Of a DNA stretch of 64,000 bases, positions 35,786 through 47,034 are shown piece after piece. A program made the translations under genes and the position numbers. The first letter of the stretch is position 1. Every line of letters starts with the position of its first letter. Below the pieces are notes generated by a model, which saw only the letters and a list, made by a program, of their open reading frames with translations, was not told the DNA's origin and searched no databases. The stretch covers positions 310,001-374,000 of the forward strand of contig BJKQ01000003.1 in the NCBI GenBank assembly GCA_006538405.1. The letters are read 5' to 3'. The stretch comes from Hansfordia pulvinata (Eukaryota > Ascomycota > Sordariomycetes > Xylariales).

Positions 35786-37546
35786 ATGAATCCTCCAGAC
35801 ATGTATTACCCGCACATGTCGGCGGCCTCGGGCCCGCAGCAACAGACAGTAACCTCGAGCGCCATGCCTGCGCATTACGGCCACCAGGCGGCACCGCCGC
35901 CTTTGATGCAGGCCGCCCCATCATACGGACCTCCCAGCGGACCCTACCCGCCATACAACTACGGCCTTCCATCCCCGCAGTCTGCGACCCCAGTATCCGG
36001 CATGGGCCATGCGCCAAATGTGTTGCCGCTGCCAAACCAGAACCAGATGCAAAGCCCTCACATGCCCACTGGATTCGACACCACCGGGCAGATCGCGCCG
36101 CCTGGCATGAAACCGCGTGTGACGGCCACGCTTTGGGAGGATGAGGGTAGTCTTTGCTTCCAGGTCGAAGCTCGTGGCATCTGCGTTGCCAGACGGGAAG
36201 GTGAGTGCCACTTGCAAACATGTTTATCTGTATGAGCCTTGTCTGAGGCGGACTGACTTGAGATCCTCCAGACAACCACATGATCAACGGCACTAAGCTT
36301 CTGAATGTTGCTGGTATGACTCGTGGGCGTCGGGACGGTATCCTGAAGAGCGAAAAAGTTCGCCATGTTGTCAAGATAGGGCCAATGCACTTGAAGGGTG
36401 TCTGGTAAGTAACGAGCCACGGGTCACTGTCGTGACGATATCCTGTCCGAGTGGAAGGCTAACCGACTCTTCAGGATTCCCTTCGAGCGAGCCCTCGACT
36501 TCGCCAACAAGGAGAAGATCACGGAGATGCTCTACCCCTTGTTTGTCCACAACATTGGTTCTCTTCTTTACCACCCCACCAATCAGACCAGAACAAACCA
36601 GGTCATGGCTGCTGCCGAACGACACAAGAGGGAGAATTCCATGCGCGGTGCTCCTGGTTCCGCCCAACCTTCCCCAGCTGCCCTGCCCTCAATAGGGCAG
36701 CATCACCACCACATGTCCATGCCGGGTCCTCAGCCTGCCCTGCCTTCGCACGCCAACGGGCACCGCCCGTCTCTTGACCGTGCCCACACGTTCCCTACCC
36801 CGCCGACTAGTGCTTCCAGCGTCATGGGCAACATGGGAGCTCACGAGAACTTCCAGTGGAACCAGGGTCAGATGAACGGCGCTGCCCAGCCTCAGAACCC
36901 GTCGCGCCAGCCGGCCGACCAGGCTGACGTCAAGCCCCCCAACCCCATCATGCCTCACGGTGAAGCAGTGTCTCACAATGCTGGCGAGGACGAGGCGGAA
37001 CATGAGGCTGAATACACTCACGACAGTGGAGCGTACAACGGCAACCGCTCCACGTATGACAACCGCGGAGCTTACGACTACAACGGCCCTCAGATCCCCT
37101 CCATGACTAACGATCATAGCCTATCGTCTACCGATCTGTCAGGATCCCCTACCCACCAGTCGGCTTCTGGTCGCGCCACGCCGCGCACGGCCGCGCCCCC
37201 TCAACCCTACTACACACAGGCTGGCGGGTACAACTCGCCACCGCGCCTGCCTTCGTCTAGCAGCGTCTACAACGTCATTAGCAATGACCGCCAGCCCACC
37301 AACGGCGCTGCCTCAGGGTACCTGTACGGGTCGCAAGGGAACATGCCTGGTCACATGCAGACCGGCTACGCTTCGCAACCAGTGCTTAATGCCGTTCCGG
37401 GGATGAAGCGTGGTCGTGACGACGAAGACGACTTCAGCGGCTCCGGTGTGGGTATGGAGATGAAGCGCCGGAAGACGCTTGTCGACGCTACCTCGCCCTT
37501 CGACGTGATCCCCCGGCCCACGTCGACGGTCGGCCCTCACAGATAA
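35786..37546 (+). CDS. stuA: APSES transcription factor StuA / Asm-1 (three exons)
   Basis: StuA-type APSES factors control conidiophore or perithecium and ascospore development; the Neurospora orthologue is Asm-1. Exons 35786-36200, 36272-36404 and 36475-37546 give 539 residues. The APSES DNA-binding domain (about residues 110-225) is nearly canonical: [28 protein letters not shown] joined across intron 1 to [15 protein letters not shown], then [39 protein letters not shown] across intron 2, and [17 protein letters not shown]. The N-terminus is rich in Pro, Tyr and Gln. [18 protein letters not shown] motif follows the domain. The C-terminus has a basic bipartite NLS-like pattern (KRGR, then KRRK) and ends PHR. 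Introns are 71 and 70 bp with GTGAGT and GTAAGT donors. It sits alone between two gene-empty stretches, consistent with a regulator with extended control regions. Confidence 0.95.
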
Positions 37547-37570
37547 TTGGCGTACCAGCTGGTACGCCAA
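37547..37570 (+). promoter_or_regulatory. Perfect 24-bp palindrome immediately after stuA stop codon
   Basis: TTGGCGTACCAG at 37547-37558 is followed without a loop by its exact reverse complement at 37559-37570. The first base is directly next to the TAA of stuA. Confidence 0.9.
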
Positions 37571-37572
37571 AT

Positions 37573-37594
37573 GCACGTCTCTATCGAGACGTGC
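37573..37594 (+). promoter_or_regulatory. 9-bp perfect stem with 4-nt loop in stuA 3' region
   Basis: GCACGTCTC (37573-37581), loop TATC, then the exact complement GAGACGTGC (37586-37594), two bases after the palindrome. A 12-bp palindrome GAGGTGCACCTC lies further on at 37693-37704. Confidence 0.85.
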
Positions 37595-39164
37595 CGACAC
37601 GATGGGGTCGAAACACATCACTGGATTTGCGACGCACGCACAGGAAACCACGCCTGCGCCACCGATCTGATATGCAAGCAGTATTGCTACACGAGGTGCA
37701 CCTCTGCGCACCTCAGGCGCCAGTGCAAAGGCTTTGCCGATGCTGTATGAGCGCCTCTGCGAAGCATCCACTCTACGATCCGAAACGAAGTACCGCCCCA
37801 TCGAAAGCCCTGGAGACGCTGGGCCATACTCCCCCATCACTCGACTCTACCTTGACGCTCCTTCGTCCCTACCAGCTTCTTCCTTTTCTGTATTCGCTGC
37901 TACGATTTGGCAATCAGCCACTCGAGAAACGATGACGAACTTAACGATTACATTCTTGGCTGGTTTCTACTTTCAGCCCAAATGGATGCCTCACGAATTG
38001 ATGCACTGCGTTTTGGGTGGTCCTAATATTCGATTTGAGCGAAGCACGAGACGAGACTGATTTCCCGGCAGCCAGCCTATCACGATCCCAGGGCTGGTCG
38101 GGCTCACGACCAATGCAGCTTTGCGTTTTATTTTATTTTGTCTTTCTTTCCTTCTGTCTCCCCCCCTTTCTATTTTTACGGCCTTTTCTTATCTTACGAC
38201 TTGATGACATCCATTTCTCCGTTCCCAAAACCCCGGGGACAGTTGGGTACGTTTCTTGAGTATCGTCAACCAAGGTGGACCGTGGCTCTCAAAGACATCG
38301 TCATAATCCTGGTGGTTGAGGCGTCGTGGTCACGATGGACTGTCTTGGGCAACGAATGCGCGACGGCTGACGGAGAAAAAAAAAAGCTGCTGCTTGCCTA
38401 AAGGATACATGACGGACGGATACACGACGGACATAGAAGCCCCCGCATGAATCAAAGCCATGCGACGTGGAAACCGCGCGTCCTGGTTGCCATTACCTCG
38501 TTTCTTGCCATCGCGTCCCCGTGTCTTTTCTTCGCGTCTGCGACCGTGGTTGCTGCGGGCGACCTCAGCAACCACGTCCAGACAATCACCTTGATGTCCC
38601 CATGCTTGATATGTTTTTAGTCCCTGCTTGCTCTGCCAACATCGCCCACCTCGATCAATGCTCTGCGTTTCCTTTCGACAACAGTTTAATGCCGACCGTA
38701 CACGACAGAAGGCAGCACAACTGATCATCCATATCTAATCCTCGACTTGCTCTTTGAGCATCCACCAAGAATCGGAGCGGCTGTCCTAGACAACAAAGGC
38801 CGCATAGGCAGGCATCCCAGCTGGCCATGCGAAACAGGAGAGCACAGAGTCATTGCGTCTTGGCACGCGAGACTGCTGGAAGCAGTGTCAGGGGTTCGCC
38901 GACCGCGCTTGATCTCGAAAAGGGAACGCCGACAGCGCTTGAACCCAGGCCCTGCCACCAGACATGAGTCTTAACTTACGCAATGGCCCGAGCAATGGTC
39001 GCACGGCCCGAAGCTCTGCGTGTGTACTGTACAGCGAGGGTACCAGTCACACCAGGCAGGAGGCCACGCAACACCTGCGATCATATACACGATCTCTGTG
39101 AAAGAAATATTCCGGGCGCAATCTCACTGAAACCACGGCGCAAACTGGAACCACAGTGCAACAA

Positions 39165-39228
39165 TACTTTTCCTATTCAATACTTTTCCTATTCAATACT
39201 TTTCCTATTCAATACTTTTCCTATTCAA
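39165..39228. repeat. 16-bp tandem repeat, four perfect copies
   Basis: Unit TACTTTTCCTATTCAA at 39165, 39181, 39197 and 39213, then a degenerate fifth. AT-rich within a GC-rich background. Confidence 0.95.
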
Positions 39229-39255
39229 TATTCTACTCCACCGAACAAGAAAAAC

Positions 39256-39412
39256 GCCCGATGCTCTGCGTTTTGTGTTGTATGGGGGAAGCATACCAAC
39301 ACAAGCCAGGCAACAGACGACCCGGAAAAAAACGAGAAAACCCCATCAAAACCGCCTAACGATCTGCGTTTTGTGTTAGATGGAGGAAGCATCTCAACAC
39401 ATTGCCAGACCC
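39256..39412. repeat. Imperfect direct repeats of about 48 bp
   Basis: Segments at about 39261-39310 and 39361-39409 share CTGCGTTTTGTGTT, then ATGG(G/A)GGAAGCAT, CAACACA and GCCAG, about 100 bp apart. Confidence 0.7.
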
Positions 39413-39497
39413 AACAAGGCGGGACCCCCCCCAAAAAAAGGCAGACCCAGCCAAAAGGGATTATTGAATGTTGATTTTTGGGATTTATGGGATCTAC

Positions 39498-39661
39498 GGA
39501 ATTATTTACGCGTTAGTTAAGGAGTTTGGGATTTGGGACATAGGCCTCTCGCCGGATGAGTGCGAAGCCGTCCATTTATGGAGTTATTTACGCGCCAGTT
39601 AAGGAGTTTGGGATTTGGGACATAGGCCTCTCGCCGGATGAGTGCGAAGCCGTCCATGTGA
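39498..39661. repeat. 82-bp tandem duplication
   Basis: Copies at 39498-39579 and 39580-39661 differ at only a few positions. They share TTAAGGAGTTTGGGATTTGG and the following block ending GAAGCCGTCCAT. Confidence 0.9.
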
Positions 39662-40435
39662 TGGGAAACCTCTGCTGTGGAAATCATCCGACTTTTGGTC
39701 GAAAGCTGTGTTGCGGTTTGTTGCGGAGGGGGGGGGGGCCAAAGAAGCACCCCACATCCCAACATATACCAGGCAGTTCATAAGATAGATGAGAATAAAC
39801 AGACATGTTTCTCCCTAAACTGTCATCGACAGCCTCGCATCTTCCAGTTTGCGCTGCAGGCTCCTGCTGTGGCCGCTGGGTTGTGATGTCCGTAGTGCCA
39901 GTGACCCGACGACGCGCGGCGTTCTCGAGGGCGTGATGAATGATGTCTCTTTTAAGATGAGCCCTTTGCGTAAATGTCGTCTGGGTGGTGTCGGTCGATG
40001 GCTAGGTATTGAACCGCCTCGTCTTTCTGTTTGCCAGATAACCTCAACTGGTCTGGCGGTGTGGGCTGTCTGTACTACTGGTTTCGAAAAGGTTCCGCTG
40101 GTGTGTGTATCTCCCGACACGAGCGCCGGCGGCCGAAGAGCGGAACTTCGCTCGGTCTGCCACTCGACCCCAAGCAAGATGGGGGTGGGGGGGTCCGATC
40201 TTTTCTTGCTGGTGGTGGTGGTAGAAACCTCGTTTCCCATCGCGACGTCCCAGGTCGCACAAAGACACGCAGCAGAAACGTGCGTATGCGCTGCACTCAT
40301 CGGAGCCGGCCGATAGAAAGGCAACCCGGCACGGCAGACAGAGCCCCTCCCCCTCCCCCCCGTGTCCGCGGGTCGGAGGACGGGCCGAGTATCCCATCAG
40401 GAAAAGGGGGTGTGAATCAGACCTTCCCGCGTCTG

Positions 40436-40459
40436 CCCCCCCCCCCCCCCCCCCCCCCC
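40436..40459. repeat. Poly-C run (over 20 nt)
   Basis: Uninterrupted C beginning at 40436; the exact right end is within a base or two. Confidence 0.85.
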
Positions 40460-40922
40460 GGTGTGCGCAAGTTGCAGCGGGGGGAAGGCAGGGCCAGTCC
40501 CCAGTCCCAGAGTCGTACACAACGCGATCAGAAGGGGGGGTAACACAGAACACGAACGGAGACGCGGGGGGGTGGCACTCGGAAGACGCCCAGGTGCGCA
40601 ATGGCTAAGGCTACTACTGTCTTCTGGGAGGGTGATGGGGGAGGGACACAACGGAACGGACTGGGCGTGTGTGTGTCTGCGCAATTACGAGGAGAGAACA
40701 CGACCGCGCGCCATTTTTTTTTTTTTTCCCTTTCTTCTCTTGCTTCCCCTGCGAACCCCCTCTTTCCCCCGATTGCCTGTTCGGAAGGTCTTATTTCACC
40801 CTGCATGGTTCATGCGAGAGCGCGTCTGTCGGCGAGTAGCAGCAGCCAGCCACCCACGCAGCCACGCAGCAACCCGGCCCCCAGGCCCCCCACAACGTCC
40901 CGTGTCTCTCTCTCACCTTTTC

Positions 40923-40926
<4 letters not shown>

Positions 40927-40958
<32 letters not shown>
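40927..40958. repeat. (TG)n microsatellite
   Basis: About 16 TG units. Confidence 0.95.
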
Positions 40959-40959
<1 letters not shown>

Positions 40960-42919
40960 AACCCTCAATCCCGCGCTCCCAGCCCGCCGTTCGCATCCCA
41001 TACGTCTGTGGTCGTGTCTTGGGAGATGGAGGAGGAGGGGGAGGTGAAAGTTCTCGGCCGCCCCCCCCCCCTCTTCTTCTCAGGCCGTTGTGAGAAAACG
41101 AAAAGGGGCGCGTGGCTGGAGAACAGAGCGTACGCTTGCTTGGGCAGAGAGGCCGGAAGTATTGAGCGAGAGACAAGGTCCGGGTTCATGGAATTACGCG
41201 GTTCTCCGTCGTCGTCTGCTGCAATACGTGCATACAGACATGCACCCACCGTATGTTACCTTACATATATACATACCTCACACACTCAAGAGGACAGACA
41301 CTGGATCAACCCGCCCGCCTATAATCCCCCGCCTCTCGTGCTGCGACAGCCTCATCACGGGTTTGAAAAGTTCTGCACGACACGACCAACCCGGCCCCGA
41401 CGGCGCTAATGCGCGTGATATGAATGAGAGAGAGGGAGAGAGAGGGAGGCGTTCGCGGGCATGCGGGTGCCGGCGAACGGTTCATGCTTTCTTTTCTGTT
41501 TCTTGCTCTCTCACGCACCACCCCTCGGCCGAAGTCCGGCTCACTCTCATCTTGCGCTGCATGCATGATGGTGTCATGTCTGGAGACGAGCGCGTTGCTT
41601 TTGAAGAAAAGGAGGAAGAAGCAAATGAGTGAGACAGGCGGGAAAAGGGGAAAGGGTAAGAAAGGGTGCTTTCTGTCTTTCCGGCGAACCGCACAGTTGC
41701 TTTCTTTTCTCTTTCTTCCTTCTTGTTTAGACCGAAGTCCGGATCTTCTCAAGTCTTGTTCATGTGTGTCTTGCCAATTGTTCTTTTTTTCTGTTTTCTT
41801 CCCCTCTTCTTCTCACCCCCTTCACCCCCCTCAACCCTTCTCGTGTCCCACCCGCCCGCGCCCGGGCTATCGGGTCGAGATCTTCCGTCAGTGATCGTCG
41901 TAGCCTTTATGGGGGGGGGCTTTCCCTTCCCTTTCCCATTCCCATTCACACGTCTCTCTTTTTTTCTTTTTCTCCGTCCCAAGGCCGTGGGTATGTGCTT
42001 TCGTACGCCGTTCCTCATCCCCCCCGCGTGTGGATTAATGGAATCTTGGACCCGGACTTGGACTTGGGCTTGGGCTTGTTGGAGTTTGCCACGGCGTCTC
42101 CTGCCGTCTGGGGCGGGAAGAATGATTTGACAAAAAAAGTCGCCCATGGCTGCTGCTGGGGCGGCTACGCCGAGGTGGCGGGTGCATTACGCATCAACTA
42201 ACTTAGTGGCCATCCTCGTAGCCCTTTTGATCGGGAAAAACAAACTAACCGATCTCTTGACTTGGCGCGTTGTCCGGCCGGCGGCGAGTGAAGACGGGGT
42301 TGGTTGATTCTCGATTTCTTTGGGTGGGGGGGGGGGGGGGGTTTCCTAGTCTTGCTTCTTTCGCCTCCCGGGTATTTCCTCCCGATTCTTTTCTTTCTGT
42401 TCTCCTTCTTCTTCTTCTCCTCCTCCCCCGCCCGGGCTTGCGGGGGCTGTGACTGTCTAGCTAGCCCTGTCCAGTTTAAAAGAAGAAGAAGAAGAAAGAA
42501 GGCAACACCGAAAGGTCTGGCTTGGCTCGCGGGGAGGGGGAGAAAAGGAAAAGACGCGGCATCTTTCCTAATCGCGGTAGCAAAGCACCTAACCTACCTA
42601 CCTAAGTAGTTTGGAGCGGGGGAGGGGGGCAAGGCGAGGGCGGGCCAGCTTTTGCTCTCCGTGGGGGAGGGGAAAGGGAAAGGAGTTGGAGGAGGAAGAG
42701 TTGTGGGGTTTTGGTTTTCGCCTCAGCGGGGGGGGGGGGGGGGATGCGAGCGCCTCTGCAAGTGACCCGCAAGCATTCGGAGCTCGGGTCTGTGACGAGC
42801 TGGAGATTCCAAAATGCCCCGCGGTAGATGTGCCTGCGTGCGTTCATTAGGTAATGACTCTATGGTTTGGGAGCTAAAAAGTACTCAGAAAAACAAAAAA
42901 AAAAAAAAAAAACCCCGGG

Positions 42920-44482
42920 TCATGACGCCACGCCAAACGCCACGCCGCGGCCTCGCTCGCCCTTGTGGTACTCGGCGCGCAGCTTCTCGCTGGTCTGCTC
43001 GACGAGCCGGCGGTACGCGCGGACGTCGGAGCTGGACACGCCGTCGGCCTCCCTCCTCAGCTCGTGCACGTCCAGGACTTCTTCTTCTTCTTCTTCTTCT
43101 TCTTTGCTGCCGTCCCCCGTCTTTCTCTCGTAGTCCTGGATGTAGAGGACGAGCAGGTGGCCGCGGTAGCCGCCCTTGCCGGGCTGCCACCAGTTGCGCT
43201 GCTGGTCGCGGTAGGGCCACAGCTTCTCGGCGCCGAGGACGCGGAAGCGGCCCGAGGTCCAGCTGGTGAAGACGACCTCGGACTGGATGACGAGGTCGGA
43301 GATCTGGGGCAGGTAGCGGCCCGTCCGCGAGTCGACGACAAAGTGCACCGGCCGCATGCGGTACTGGTCGGGCAGTGTGGGCGTGTTGCCGATCCCCAGC
43401 GTCGTCGCGAACACCGTCGCGTCCGCTTCGGCGTCTGCGTCCGCGTCTGTGTTCTTGTTCTTGCCCTCGTCCTCGTCCTTGTCATGCTCCAGCGCCCGGC
43501 CCGCGTACATGTCCGACAGTTCCACGGTGGGGTCCTCCTCGCCGAGGGCGTCGAGCAGCGTCTTGAGCTGGTCGTCGTCGAGGTAGCCGCGGCGGTGCAT
43601 GAAGCCGCGGCTGGGGGCGGCGGTGCGGACGGCCTCGGCGAACTCGGGGCTCGGCCGGGACAGGGAGACCCAGACCCAGCAGCCCTCGACGATGGAGCGG
43701 ACGCGCGGCCAGAAGCCCAGGCCCAAGCCCAACCCAGCCCGGCCCACGCGCAGGCGGAGGGCGGCGAGGACGGCGCGTGTGTAGCTCTCGCGGGGGCTCG
43801 CCTCGTCGTTGTCGTAGGCGGTGCCGCCGTAGCCGTCAAGCACCAACTGCGTGGCCGGGTCGACGTCGTACGTGTGCAGCGAGTCGCGCTCCGCCTCGGT
43901 CGGCGCCAGGTACCAGCCCATGAACGCCCGGCTCATCCGTTTTAGTAGGACGTCCTCGGCGCTGCCCTCGGCCACGTGCGCGTTGCGCTCCAGCTTCTTC
44001 GGCAGCCCGTCCTGCGTCAGCGACATCATCAGCTCCGTCACCTCCCGGCACGCGTACAGCTCCTTGCCCTCGCCGCCGAGCGTCGTCGTCGGCGCGGGGC
44101 TGTCCTTGGCCTCGATGCTCCTGCACCGGTGGCTGTCGCCGTACGAGTCGTCTGTGTCGTCATTGTCGCAGTAGTGGTCAGCCGAGAGTTAAGAGAGATA
44201 GAGAGAGAGAGAGAGAGAGAGTGTGTGTGTGTGTGTGAGGGTTCAGAGAGAGAAACAGAGCATAGATATTTATACATACCCACCAACGTGGAAAAAGCCG
44301 TCAGCCTCGTGGCCTGCGCCCTGTCGAAGAAGGCCGCGCCGCCGCCCTCCGTCTGCAGGAACACCAGCGCGCCGCCGTCCGTCGTGCCGTAGAACCTCTC
44401 CTCCAGCCCGGGCGCCTGGTCGAACCGCGCCATCTTGAACGCCGTCTTGCCCACCGCCAGGTCTCCCGCCGCGCCCCCCGCT

Positions 44483-44516
<34 letters not shown>

Positions 44517-44559
44517 CCGCCATCAAGGCCGTCTGCGGCTGCTGCGCGCCTGTCCACAT
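42920..44559 (-). CDS. Predicted secreted or ER-lumen protein of unknown function (two exons)
   Basis: I do not recognise the family. Exon 1 is 44559-44280 and exon 2 is 44151-42920, giving 503 residues in frame. The 128-bp intron has a GTATGT donor and an ACAG acceptor and carries CT and CA microsatellites. The N-terminus (MWTGAQQPQTALMAA, then about 11 Leu, then AGGAAGDL) is a strong signal peptide; its Leu core is encoded by an uninterrupted CAG/CTG repeat at about 44486-44516. The mature part is folded-looking and Trp/Tyr-rich: FMGWYLAPTEAERDSLHTYD, GFMHRRGYLDDDQLKTLLDA, RMRPVHFVVDSRTGRYLPQI, FTSWTSGRFRVLGAEKLWPY, RNWWQPGKGGYRGHLLVLYI. An Asp/Ala repeat and an eight-Glu run are inserted. 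No transmembrane helix beyond the signal and no KDEL-type tail were seen. Confidence 0.75.
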
Positions 44560-45542
44560 TGCTCTGCTCTTGCTCTGGCTCGGTTCGGTTCAGGGTTTTG
44601 GATATGGTGGTGGTGGTGTGTCTTATTCTTTCCTCTCTGCTTGGCTTCGGCAGGTAGTCAAAGGTGGAAGCCGGGGGGAGAGAATGCCTTAGTCGAACAA
44701 GGCCGGCATCGTGGTCGAATGCGCAGCTTCGTTCCAGCTCGCGGGGAGGGGGAGGGCAGGTCCTTAACAGAGACACAGAGAGTGCAAGCTAGACGTCGAG
44801 GTGGGTTTTGCCATGTCCCCGCGTCTTGGTATAATTCCATAAAGCCCATATTACTGCTACGGGTATAATCGCGCGGCCCGCCCGACCTACACTTACGGAG
44901 TATGACTCGCTTGGAGAATGAGGTGAGCTGAGATGGGCCACACCGACAGCCCACACGGTGGCGAGTCGCGGGCTTTCTCCCTTTCTCTCCCCCCGAGAAG
45001 AGGAGACTTCCGTCGCCATCGCGGGCGGGTCTTTTGTGGAAGGGTGGCAAAGATGGCCGTTTGGCTGGTCGGTCTGGGTTCCACGGGGCAGGCGAGTCGA
45101 CTCGAGCCACAACTGCCGTCGGTCCCGTGGCTGGTTTCCCTGGCCTTCCCATGTTCGGCTTGGGACTGGATCGCATTGCCTCGACACCAGCTCCCGTCCG
45201 CTGCGCAGCGCGGTCCGTCTGTGGGTGGGTGTGTGGGTGTTTTGTTTCGTTGTCTCGGCTGGTTTCCACGTGAGGGAATAGAATAGGATAGAATAGCCAA
45301 CGCAACGCCCAGCGCTGATGAGCGGCGCAGCCCCCGGCGCCGCCCCCTGCTAACTTAACCAGCTAGCCTCGCCTGCCAGTCAGTCAGTCAGTCTCAAAGG
45401 CAGACATGTCCATGATTTACGCGTACTCGAAATCAAGGCGCAGCACAGCGCAGCGGCCGCTAGGTCCACTGCCACTGCTGTAGCCTGGTGATCGACAAAT
45501 AAGACGGACGAACTCTGTGGTATTCGCAAGAGTAGATGTTCT

Positions 45543-45545
<3 letters not shown>

Positions 45546-45577
<32 letters not shown>
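45546..45577. repeat. (CT)n microsatellite
   Basis: About 16 CT units. Confidence 0.95.
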
Positions 45578-45580
<3 letters not shown>

Positions 45581-46477
45581 ATGTCATCTCCACAGCTGTG
45601 CCAAAGCCCGAAGACCCAGAAATAAGACCCCGAGTCAAAGACAACAAGAGGAACACGAGTACTCGTAAAGCTGGGCACGCTGAGCTGGCTTGCTTTTTTC
45701 TTCGACTTTGCATCTTGACCTTCGCAATCGCCGCCGTTTTTGAAACGGCTCCCCCGCCCCGCCCCGCCCCCACCGTATCGGACGGACAGGGATGCACGTA
45801 CCCGGATTCCCCTTTTTCCAAGTCTTGTTGCTGGCAAGACGGTACTTCCCCCCCCCCCCCCCCCCCATCGATCAATTCTTCTGCCAAGCTCCCCGGGGTC
45901 GAACTTCTTACTCGTATCACGGACTACTCCTGTCCCAACTAGAAAGACGGGGGGGGAAAAAGATCTTCCCGTCCGACAGCGAAGATCGAGACCGGGGCTC
46001 CATTCAACCCCCATGGGACACGGAACTTTCTAAAGGGAAGGAAGGGGGCGGCGGCCGACTGCCCGCACACTAATAGCCTTTCTGTCTTTTCCTTCTCCTT
46101 GACTTTTTTTTCCCCCTCTTCTTCTGTTTTGTTGATGATGCGCGGGACCGTCGCCACCAACGAAACGGGCATCCACGTGCAGACCGGGCGACTGTCCTCT
46201 CCTCGCGAAATCGTAAACGGGGGGAAACAGCAAAAACCCCGGTGCTCGCTGGTCTTTTGCTTCGCCTTTCCCGCGGCGAGGATGAGGATGAATGAGTGAG
46301 ACTCTCGGTCTTCTATCGGGTCAACCCGTCCCCTGTCTGCCCCCCCACGGGCACCCTGGAGGGAAAACGTGGCTTTGGAACCATGACGCACAACCCGGTC
46401 AATCAACCGAGTGCCAACTCGGGAAGCGTAGCCCCCGCTCGCCGAAGACAAGAACCCCGACAGAACAAGAGAAGACT

Positions 46478-46484
<7 letters not shown>

Positions 46485-46508
<24 letters not shown>

Positions 46509-46512
46509 AGAA
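46485..46512. repeat. (GAA)n triplet repeat
   Basis: About nine GAA/AGA triplets in intergenic DNA. Confidence 0.9.
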
Positions 46513-47034
46513 CCAAAAGTAAACGACGTATCGCAGGGTTCGGGGGTCAGTATTACGTGAGGTGGGGTGGGGGGCCTTGGCCGGACGGCGACGAGCACTG
46601 CACACACAAGCAAGTCATGGGTAAAGGTTCTTGGAAATCCCGTGTTTCCACAGTGGCCGATTTATTGTCATGGGCCGACTGAGCCGTGGCCCCGACGATA
46701 CGAGTGGAGAGAGAGGGTGGCGAAGAAGGGCAAAAAAAAGAAGAAGAAGAAGAAGGGAGAAGCGAGGATCCGGATCTGCCGATGCCATCCATCATGGTGG
46801 GGCTGCCGGCACGTGCCGTTCTTCCGTCCGTCTGCCGTTTGCTGTCTGCCGTATTCCGACCTGCCCGTCTTCCCACTCTCCGTCTGCCACCTTTTCTTCC
46901 GTCTTCCGTCTTCCGTCTTCTCCCCCACCGCCTCGGCCGTCTCCCGGGCCTCTCTCCAAGGCCTCACTCACGTTACCCGTCTTCCCAATCTGGCTACAGA
47001 TACAACCGCACACACAGACGCAGAGAACACCCGC

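Larger units (their letters stand above)
37595..42919. other. Intergenic, no gene recognised between stuA and the secreted-protein gene
   Basis: It includes the stuA 3' region and then about 5 kb without a recognisable protein. Direct repeats lie at 39.2-39.7 kb. From about 40.3 kb the DNA is crowded with homopolymers (C at 40436-40459, A at 42893-42912) and C/T-rich tracts. The repeated ACTCGTA word of the upstream desert is absent or rare here. Confidence 0.5.
44560..47034. other. Intergenic, no gene recognised
   Basis: It holds the upstream side of the secreted-protein gene and the 3' side of the 5-oxoprolinase gene. It contains a CT run at 45546-45577, a C run at about 45849-45866 and a GAA run at 46485-46512. 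No protein-like frame was seen. Confidence 0.5.

Noticed and set aside
38940..38990. tRNA-like T-arm (reverse GGGTTCAAGC)
   Set aside because: No matching acceptor stem or D-arm could be found around it.
39165..39228. CRISPR-like array
   Set aside because: Units are directly adjacent with no spacers, and the organism is a eukaryote.
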